Part shown: positions 1-7,728 of the stretch, in pieces | Layout: the number at the start of each line of letters is the position of its first letter | How positions within the stretch are numbered: position 1 is the first letter of the stretch | Made by a program: the position numbers and the translations under genes | Notes under the pieces: generated by a model | Databases searched by the model: none | Seen by the model: only the letters and a program-made list of their open reading frames with translations | What the model was told of the DNA's origin: nothing | Assembly (NCBI GenBank): GCA_002280555.1 | Contig: NCEE01000018.1 | Location: 1-7,728 of the forward strand | Source of the DNA: Sphingomonas sp. 32-62-10 | Lineage (GTDB): Bacteria > Pseudomonadota > Alphaproteobacteria > Sphingomonadales > Sphingomonadaceae | Reading direction: 5' to 3' | Length of the DNA stretch: 7,728 bases

Positions 1-143
1 TCGTTGAGCTGATCATAGGTGATGTAGCCGCGCTTCTTGGCGCGCGCGATCAGCTTCTTGATCGATGCATCGTTCAAGTCGATCAGCGGCGCGTCACCAG
101 ATTCTGTCGTGTCGGTCACGTCCGCCATAGTCGCCTTCGCCAT
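1..143 (-). CDS. rpoD: RNA polymerase sigma-70 factor RpoD, N-terminal fragment (runs off the left edge)
   Basis: The first 47 codons of the primary sigma factor, which directs RNA polymerase to housekeeping promoters. Only the acidic N-terminal tail and the start of region 1.1 are visible. The stretch LIDLNDASIKKLIARAKKRG (residues 20-39) followed by YITYDQLN is typical of region 1.1 in alphaproteobacterial RpoD; in the family this region masks the DNA-binding domains of free sigma. The ATG at 143-141 was chosen because a GAGGG ribosome binding site lies 7 nt upstream (150-154). A second in-frame ATG at 128-126 (Met6) is possible but lacks such a site. The start shares one base with the dnaG stop (TAATG), so translation is probably coupled to dnaG. 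No catalytic or promoter-recognition regions (2-4) are in the window. Identity rests on this short motif plus the position after dnaG. Confidence 0.9.
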   Translation of the reverse strand, partial: MAKATMADVTDTTESGDAPLIDLNDASIKKLIARAKKRGYITYDQLN

Positions 144-2038
144 TAATTGCCCTCAGTATCAAGAGTTCGTGCGTCTTCGTTCGCTTGGCACAGATTTGCA
201 AGCCGCGCTTCCAATGCGTGACGTTCCTTGACCAGCGAGACTTGCCGTTCAAAGGCCTCGTCGGAGAAACGCATGGCGAGCGCTGCTGTTGCGTCGGCCA
301 GCGCCCCATCGACTTCCGGGCGCGCGACCAGAATTGAAATTGCCTCATGCAGATCAGCACTTACGCGTGCCGGTGCCGCATTTTTCTGCGTGAATGTATA
401 AGGTGTTGCGTCTGCCCGGAGCAAATCTGTCGCCATTTGATCAAACCCGGATTTGGCCAATATGGTGCGTAACCGCTCGCTATCAAGCGCCTGATCTTCG
501 AGCGCGACATCGACGACCGCTTCGAACAACCGGCCAAGCGCGCCGCCAGCGAATCGCAGCGCGCCGAGCATTTCGACATGACGGGCAATTTCGGCGGGGT
601 GTCGGATCAGGCCGGCCAGCACTGCCTTGGCGAGAATGGGGTCGATCCCGCTTGCCTTCACGCCCTGCGCCTGGGGGTGATCGCCGCCCGCTGGCGGGGC
701 AGGGCGCCATTTGCCACCTTTCATTGCGCCGCCCCGCATCGCGCCACCCGTTTGGCGCGCCGCGTTCCAGACGCGGGGTGGGGGCGCGAAATGGGCATCG
801 AAGCGTCGCCGGAAATCGCTGAGATATTCCTGCCGAACCGACGGATCGGCGATCGTCTGCGCCAGATCGGCGAGGCGTTTTTTCAATCCGGCGCGTTCCT
901 CGGGCGTGCCGAGCGGGCCGCTGGCGAGTTCGTCCGCCCATAGCCGATCGACCAGCGGCTGCGTTTCGCCGAGCAGCGCCTCAAACGCTTGCGGCCCTTT
1001 GGCGCGGACCAGATCGTCGGGGTCCTGTCCGGGCGGCAGCGTAACAAAGGCGAGGCTGCGGCCCGGCGCGAGCATGGGCAGCGCGCGGTGTGCGGCGCGG
1101 ATCGCCGCCTTCTGCCCGGCATTGTCGCCGTCGAAGCACAGGATCGGCACCTCGCTCAGCCGCCACAGCCGCTCGAGCTGGGCTTCGGTCAGCGCCGTAC
1201 CAAGCGGCGCGACCGCCTCGCCAAACCCGGCCTGGGCCAGCGCGATAACGTCCATATAGCCTTCGACGACGATCACCCGCCCCGATTTGCGGCTCGCCGC
1301 GGCGGCGCGATCGAGATTGTAGAGCGTCCGCCCCTTGTCGAAGAGGGGCGTGTCGGGCGAGTTCAGATATTTCGGCTCGCCGTCCCCGATCACGCGGCCA
1401 CCAAAAGCAATAACCCGCCCGCGCGGATCGCGGATGGGGATCATCAGCCGGCCACGAAACCGGTCATAGGGTTCTTTATCGTCGACCTGGATCAGCAACC
1501 CGGCCTCGACCAGCAGCGGATCGCCATACTCTTTAAGCTGCGCCTTCAGCTTGCCGCGCGAATCGGGAGAAAAGCCAAGCCCGAACGCTTTGGCCGTTTC
1601 CGCCCTGATCCCGCGCTTCTCAAGAACGCTGCGCGCCTCGCCGCCCGCAATCCCCATCAGCTGATCCGTGAACCAATGCGCGGCCGCATCCATAGCCTCG
1701 TACAACCCCTTGGCTGCCTCCGCCTTTTCGGCGGCGCGGGGGTCCATCGCGGGCATCTCCATCCCGGCGGCCTGCGCGAGCTCCTTCACCGCATCGATGA
1801 AGGGCAACCCGCGCTGATCGGTCATCCAGCGGATCGCGTCGCCATGTGCCGAGCAACCGAAGCAATGGTAGAAGGCCTTGTCGTCATTGACGTAAAAGCT
1901 CGGCGTCTTCTCGTTATGGAACGGGCAGCACCCCCGAAACTCGCGCCCCGCCTTTTGCAGCTTCACGCTCTTGCCCACAAGCGCGGAAAGGAGCGTGCGT
2001 GCGCGGAGTTCGTCGAGGAATTGGGGGGTGAGGGTCAC
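143..2038 (-). CDS. dnaG: DNA primase DnaG
   Basis: Primase that synthesises RNA primers at the replication fork, recruited by the DnaB helicase. The 631 residues fit the family. The N-terminal CHC2 zinc-binding domain shows Cys38-x2-His41-x17-Cys59-x2-Cys62 within CCPFHNEKTPSF...FYHCFGCSAHGDAI. The catalytic core has the conserved basic stretch around RFRGRLMIPIRD (193-204) and KYLNSPDTPLF (223-233). It is followed by the TOPRIM fold, with EGYMD (Glu259, Asp263), DGD (Asp303, Asp305) and GQDPDD (337-342) as metal-binding acidic residues. A Gly/Pro/basic-rich linker (about 418-460, including GGAMRGGAMKGGKW) leads to a C-terminal helicase-interaction domain (about 465-631) that is poorly conserved across the family. 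The start is GTG at 2038-2036, directly after the yqeY stop. The nearest AAGG is 14 nt upstream, too far for a good ribosome binding site, so coupling to yqeY is likely. The protein appears intact. Confidence 0.97.
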   Translation of the reverse strand: MTLTPQFLDELRARTLLSALVGKSVKLQKAGREFRGCCPFHNEKTPSFYVNDDKAFYHCFGCSAHGDAIRWMTDQRGLPFIDAVKELAQAAGMEMPAMDPRAAEKAEAAKGLYEAMDAAAHWFTDQLMGIAGGEARSVLEKRGIRAETAKAFGLGFSPDSRGKLKAQLKEYGDPLLVEAGLLIQVDDKEPYDRFRGRLMIPIRDPRGRVIAFGGRVIGDGEPKYLNSPDTPLFDKGRTLYNLDRAAAASRKSGRVIVVEGYMDVIALAQAGFGEAVAPLGTALTEAQLERLWRLSEVPILCFDGDNAGQKAAIRAAHRALPMLAPGRSLAFVTLPPGQDPDDLVRAKGPQAFEALLGETQPLVDRLWADELASGPLGTPEERAGLKKRLADLAQTIADPSVRQEYLSDFRRRFDAHFAPPPRVWNAARQTGGAMRGGAMKGGKWRPAPPAGGDHPQAQGVKASGIDPILAKAVLAGLIRHPAEIARHVEMLGALRFAGGALGRLFEAVVDVALEDQALDSERLRTILAKSGFDQMATDLLRADATPYTFTQKNAAPARVSADLHEAISILVARPEVDGALADATAALAMRFSDEAFERQVSLVKERHALEARLANLCQANEDARTLDTEGN

Positions 2039-2491
2039 TTACGCCAGCGCCGCCTTTACCAGCCCGCTAGCCTTGCTCATGTCGAGGCTGGTCGCGTGGC
2101 GCGCTTTCAGTTCGGCCATCACGCGGCCCATGTCCTTCATGCCCTCGGCACCCAATTCAGCCTTGATTACCAGAATCGCCGCGGTCGTTTCCGCCTCGCT
2201 CATCTGCTTGGGCAAAAACGCCTCGATCACCGCGATTTCAGCGGCTTCGGCATCGGCGAGTTCCTGGCGGCCGCCCTTCACATACATCTCGATCGATTCG
2301 CGGCGTTGCTTCACCATTTTCTGGAGCACTTCGACCACCAGCACATCATCGTCGTCGGGCGACTTGCCGGTGCGGGCTTCGATGTCGCGGTTCTTGATCG
2401 ACGACTGGATCAGGCGGATGGTGGCGGTGCCGGCCTTGTCCCCGCCCTTCATGGCGGTGACGAGCGCGGTCTTGATGTCGTCGCGAATCAT
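2039..2491 (-). CDS. GatB/YqeY domain-containing protein
   Basis: A 150-residue protein of the YqeY family, which resembles the C-terminal tRNA-binding tail of GatB, a subunit of the tRNA-dependent amidotransferase that forms Gln-tRNA or Asn-tRNA. Its exact role as a stand-alone protein is not settled. Family features visible: the N-terminal IRDDIKTALVTAMKGGDK, then TIRLIQSSIKNRDIEARTGK, the VVEVLQKMVKQRRESIEMY helix (about 52-70), and AVIEAFLPKQMSE (about 87-99) leading into the C-terminal helical domain with GMKDMGRVMAELKARH. The ATG at 2491-2489 has an AAGGA site 6 nt upstream. It is the first gene of the minus-strand operon, abuts dnaG with no spacer, and takes the position that rpsU holds in enteric bacteria. 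Cytosolic; no signal peptide or membrane segment. The family call is firm, the cellular function is not. Confidence 0.93.
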   Translation of the reverse strand: MIRDDIKTALVTAMKGGDKAGTATIRLIQSSIKNRDIEARTGKSPDDDDVLVVEVLQKMVKQRRESIEMYVKGGRQELADAEAAEIAVIEAFLPKQMSEAETTAAILVIKAELGAEGMKDMGRVMAELKARHATSLDMSKASGLVKAALA

Positions 2492-2497
2492 TTTCGG

Positions 2498-2502
2498 TCC
2501 TT
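2498..2502 (-). promoter_or_regulatory. Ribosome binding site of the yqeY-like gene
   Basis: AAGGA on the minus strand lies 6 nt before the ATG at 2491-2489. It is the only good Shine-Dalgarno match near that start, and it sits between the two copies of the TTTTCGGT direct repeat. It supports the chosen start. Confidence 0.7.
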
Positions 2503-2547
2503 TTCGGTAATCCTTAGGCTTAGCGCGACCCGGCGGTTTTTAACAGA

Positions 2548-2576
2548 TTGACGCTTCGGCCACGCGTCTCTAGCGA
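2548..2576 (+). promoter_or_regulatory. Candidate sigma-70-type promoter of carA (weak)
   Basis: TTGACG at 2548-2553 matches the -35 consensus at five of six bases. A 17-nt spacer then leads to TAGCGA at 2571-2576, a poor -10 element in which only the leading TA fits the consensus. Transcription would begin near 2583 and give a leader of about 40 nt. The spacing and the -35 element are good; the -10 is weak, so this is a suggestion only. Confidence 0.3.
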
Positions 2577-2605
2577 CGGCGTCTTAGCGACATCGAAAGC
2601 TTAAC

Positions 2606-2610
2606 AGGAG
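2606..2610 (+). promoter_or_regulatory. Ribosome binding site of carA
   Basis: AGGAG ends 11 nt before the ATG at 2622. The spacing is slightly long, but no better-placed start or site is visible, and the downstream protein aligns from here with only a short extra N-terminal tail. Confidence 0.6.
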
Positions 2611-2621
2611 CGCCCCTATCC

Positions 2622-3887
2622 ATGGCTGACGCCAAACCCATGTCTGTGCCCGCGGCAAAGCCCGAAGGCGCCACCGGCGTTCTGGTGCTCGCCAATGGCG
2701 ATGTGGCGTGGGGCAGGGGCTTTGGCGCGGAAGGCGCGGCGGTGGGTGAGGTGTGTTTCCACACCGCGATGACCGGCTATCAGGAGATCATGACCGACCC
2801 GAGCTTTGCCGGTCAGATCATCACCTTCACCTTCCCCCATATCGGCAATGTCGGCGCCAACCCCGACGATATCGAGGCGGATGATCCCCATGCGCTCGGC
2901 ATGATCGTGCGCGAGGATGTGACGAACCCGAGCAATTTCCGCAGCGTGGAGCGGCTTGACGACTGGATGAAGAAGCACGCGCGCATCGGCCTGTCAGGCA
3001 TCGATACGCGGGCGTTGACGCGGCGCATTCGGGGCGACGGTGCGCCCAACGGCGTGATCGCGCATGCGGCGGACGGCGTGTTCGATATCCCGGCGCTGCT
3101 GGCCATGGCGCAGGCCTGGCCGGGGCTGGAAGGGATGGACCTAGCCAAGAGCGTGACGCGCGAAACGCATGGGATGTGGGATGGCGGCGTTTGGCGGCTG
3201 GGGGCGGGGTATGGCGACGGTGCTTCGACTTCGCTCAGCACCAGCGGGGGAGAAGGGCATGACTCCCAACCCCCGTTCGCCCTGAGCGAAGTCGAAGGGC
3301 AAGCACAACGCCCCCATGTCGTCGCGATCGACTACGGCGCGAAGCGCAACATCTACCGCAACCTCGTCCACGCCGGCGCGCGCGTCTCGGTCCTCCCCGC
3401 CGACGCGACCTTCGACCAGATCATGGCGCTGGAGCCCGAAGGCTTCTTCCTATCCAACGGCCCCGGCGACCCCGCCGCGACCGGCGACTATGCCGTCCCC
3501 GTCATCCGCCAGTTGCTGGAGACCGGCAAACCCCTGTTCGGCATTTGCCTCGGCCACCAGCTCCTCGCCCTCGCGGTCGGCGGGCAAACGACCAAGATGT
3601 TCCAGGGCCACCGCGGCGCCAACCACCCGGTCAAGCGGCTGAGCGACGGCGCGGTCGAAATCACCAGCATGAACCACGGCTTCGCGGTGGAACGGGAATC
3701 GCTGCCCGCGGGGGTGCGTGAAACGCATGTGTCGCTGTTCGACGGCAGCAATGCGGGGATTGAGCTGGAAGGCGGGCGGGCGTTCAGCGTGCAATATCAC
3801 CCCGAGGCGAGCCCGGGGCCGCAGGATAGCTTGTATCTGTTTGAGCGGTTTGTGGGGATGATTGCTAGCAATCGAGATGCGGCGTGA
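2622..3887 (+). CDS. carA: Carbamoyl phosphate synthase small (glutaminase) subunit CarA
   Basis: Hydrolyses glutamine and passes ammonia through a tunnel to CarB for carbamoyl phosphate synthesis, feeding pyrimidine and arginine pathways. The N-terminal CarA-specific domain (about 15-190) shows GEVCFHTAMTGYQEIMTDPS, FTFPHIGNVGANPDD and SGIDTRALTRRIR. The C-terminal class I glutamine amidotransferase domain (about 231-415) carries the nucleophile Cys309 in GICLGHQ, FLSNGPGDP, and the His393/Glu395 pair in YHPEASPGP. At 421 residues it is longer than the roughly 380 usual in the family. Part of the excess is a short N-terminal tail (about 1-15) and part is a low-complexity insert at residues 201-226, between the two domains, encoded by a palindromic repeat. 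The insert keeps the frame and avoids both domain cores, so activity is probably retained. The start is ATG with AGGAG upstream; an in-frame ATG at codon 7 is an alternative. The stop overlaps the next gene by 4 nt. Confidence 0.97.
   Translation: MADAKPMSVPAAKPEGATGVLVLANGDVAWGRGFGAEGAAVGEVCFHTAMTGYQEIMTDPSFAGQIITFTFPHIGNVGANPDDIEADDPHALGMIVREDVTNPSNFRSVERLDDWMKKHARIGLSGIDTRALTRRIRGDGAPNGVIAHAADGVFDIPALLAMAQAWPGLEGMDLAKSVTRETHGMWDGGVWRLGAGYGDGASTSLSTSGGEGHDSQPPFALSEVEGQAQRPHVVAIDYGAKRNIYRNLVHAGARVSVLPADATFDQIMALEPEGFFLSNGPGDPAATGDYAVPVIRQLLETGKPLFGICLGHQLLALAVGGQTTKMFQGHRGANHPVKRLSDGAVEITSMNHGFAVERESLPAGVRETHVSLFDGSNAGIELEGGRAFSVQYHPEASPGPQDSLYLFERFVGMIASNRDAA
3223..3297. repeat. Palindromic repeat-like element inserted in frame in carA
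   Basis: A perfect 16-nt inverted repeat: CTTCGACTTCGCTCAG at 3223-3238 and its exact reverse complement CTGAGCGAAGTCGAAG at 3282-3297, separated by 43 nt. Inside the loop a second stem can form (CGGGGG 3245-3250 with CCCCCG 3270-3275, and GGG 3255-3257 with CCC 3265-3267), so the whole unit can fold as one long imperfect hairpin. It encodes CarA residues 201-226, including STSLSTSGGEG and FALSEVEG. From memory, this arm sequence is a frequent dispersed palindrome in sphingomonad genomes, usually between genes; I could not check copy number here. It carries no gene of its own. Confidence 0.8.
3860..3873. repeat. Perfect 14-bp palindrome at the 3' end of carA
   Basis: GATTGCTAGCAATC equals its own reverse complement and ends 14 nt before the last base of the carA stop. 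It lies at the junction between high-GC carA and the lower-GC unknown gene. With no loop it is not a terminator, and no T-run follows. Function unknown; it could be a protein-binding or recombination site, or chance. Confidence 0.5.
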
Positions 3888-4448
3888 GGCAGCCGAGCAA
3901 TAGTGCCTCGATCAACCCCGCAACACAGTACCACGATTTGATGGCACGTATTCGGGCACGGTTCGATCTGATAGACTATTTGATGCATGTCGGTGAGAAA
4001 GACACTTCGGTCGATGAACTGATCGCATTTCAAATGCGTAAGATTGTTGAAGGCACAGCATATAAGAGGAAAATGTTATCGCTGCCGACGCCGGGTATGA
4101 TTGGACCAAACTCTGAAGAGGATCAGGCGAAGTCCGGTGTGCAGTGGCATGTGAGTGATACAATACCTCCATTCACTATCGATGATTATCGCGAGTTGTA
4201 TCGACGACTCCATTATTGGCTACACGAGAGCAATCCTTATGTTGGCCGGCAAGAATTAGAAAAAAACGATCGAAAGCAGCTTTGGGATGATGCGAGGCAC
4301 CTCGGCGCAGTTCTATCTGCGCATTTTATTTCTATCGGCACTACGGCGTTCTATTGTGAACTTAAGGACCTGACAGGCCAAACTCGTGTCATTCAAGGCG
4401 AAGTAATTGTGCCAGATCAATCCGAACCACACTCAGTGATGGATCAAA

Positions 4449-4465
<17 letters not shown>
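3884..4465 (+). CDS. Hypothetical protein encoded between carA and carB
   Basis: A 193-residue protein I do not recognise as a named family. It appears soluble: no signal peptide and no hydrophobic span long enough for a membrane helix. The first part looks helical (about 15-60, containing RARFDLIDYLMHVGEKD and DELIAFQMRKIVEGTAY). A middle segment has DDYRELYRRLHYWLHESNPY and ENDRKQLWDDARHLGAVLSA-like helices, and a short beta-like tail follows (TTAFYCELKDL, RVIQGEVIVPD). The QMRKIVEGTAY stretch faintly recalls a QLRKILELIAF-type motif in uncharacterised bacterial proteins, but this is memory only. It starts with GTG overlapping the carA stop (GTGA); no clear ribosome binding site precedes it, and ATG at 3941 is an alternative start. 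Its 3' end overlaps carB by 17 nt. GC is about 47% (255 of 540 in 3901-4440, hand count), with many A/T-ending codons unlike both neighbours, suggesting acquisition by transfer. The open frame across the whole gap and the overlaps argue it is real. Confidence 0.8.
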
Positions 4466-7706
<3,241 letters not shown>

Positions 7707-7728
7707 TCCCCACATTGATGATGCGTGC

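Larger units (their letters stand above)
2492..2621. promoter_or_regulatory. Divergent intergenic region between the yqeY-dnaG-rpoD and car operons
   Basis: This 130-bp gap separates two head-to-head genes, so it must hold promoters for both directions unless transcription enters from further away. It is less GC-rich than the flanking genes. It contains a tandem TTTTCGGT pair next to yqeY, a TTGACG hexamer, a longer imperfect direct repeat near 2566-2591, and ribosome binding sites at both ends. I see no convincing riboswitch, attenuator or terminator hairpin, and the likely carA leader is too short for a large regulatory RNA. Confidence 0.7.

Noticed and set aside
989..2551. Long open frame of 520 codons on the plus strand, antisense to dnaG and the yqeY-like gene
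   Set aside because: It mirrors two clearly conserved genes in a GC-rich genome where stop codons are rare in the shadow frames. Its product has no recognisable domain and it runs across two genes and their junction.
3223..3297. Reading the carA hairpin as a transcription terminator
   Set aside because: It lies in the middle of an intact reading frame, has no following T-run, and the downstream amidotransferase domain is complete.
7707..7728. Possible terminator or start of a following gene after carB
   Set aside because: Only 22 nt remain, with no stem, T-run or ribosome binding site that could support a call.

Overview
The window looks like a high-GC alphaproteobacterial chromosome segment, most likely from a sphingomonad (Sphingomonadales). 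The DnaG N-terminus, the RpoD N-terminus and the two carbamoyl phosphate synthetase subunits all read like that group. A CTTCGACTTCGCTCAG / CTGAGCGAAGTCGAAG palindromic pair of a kind I recall as common in sphingomonad genomes is also present. The genus is inference.

Left arm (1-2491, minus strand): a compact information-processing operon read right to left, yqeY-like gene -> dnaG (primase) -> rpoD (sigma-70, only its first 47 codons are inside the window). It corresponds to the enterobacterial rpsU-dnaG-rpoD macromolecular synthesis operon, with a GatB/YqeY-domain gene in the rpsU position. The genes are packed without spacers: the yqeY stop abuts the GTG start of dnaG, and the dnaG stop shares one base with the rpoD start (TAATG). 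Translational coupling is likely.

Centre (2492-2621): a 130-bp divergent promoter region between the minus-strand operon and the plus-strand car operon. It holds good ribosome binding sites for both flanking genes, one weak sigma-70-like promoter candidate for carA, and two small direct-repeat pairs.

Right arm (2622-7706, plus strand): carA - unknown gene - carB. CarA (glutaminase subunit) and CarB (synthetase subunit) together make carbamoyl phosphate from glutamine, bicarbonate and ATP for pyrimidine and arginine synthesis. Both retain their catalytic residues. Two things are unusual. First, carA carries an in-frame palindromic repeat-like insert at the junction between its two domains. 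Second, a 193-codon gene of unknown function with distinctly lower GC (about 47% by hand count, against more than 60% around it) sits between carA and carB. It overlaps carA by 4 nt and carB by 17 nt, so it looks like an acquired gene placed inside a housekeeping operon without an intergenic gap.

I see no tRNA, rRNA, CRISPR array, transposase or clear rho-independent terminator. Most of the window is ordinary core genome. The candidates for novelty are the gene between carA and carB and the repeat-derived linker in CarA.
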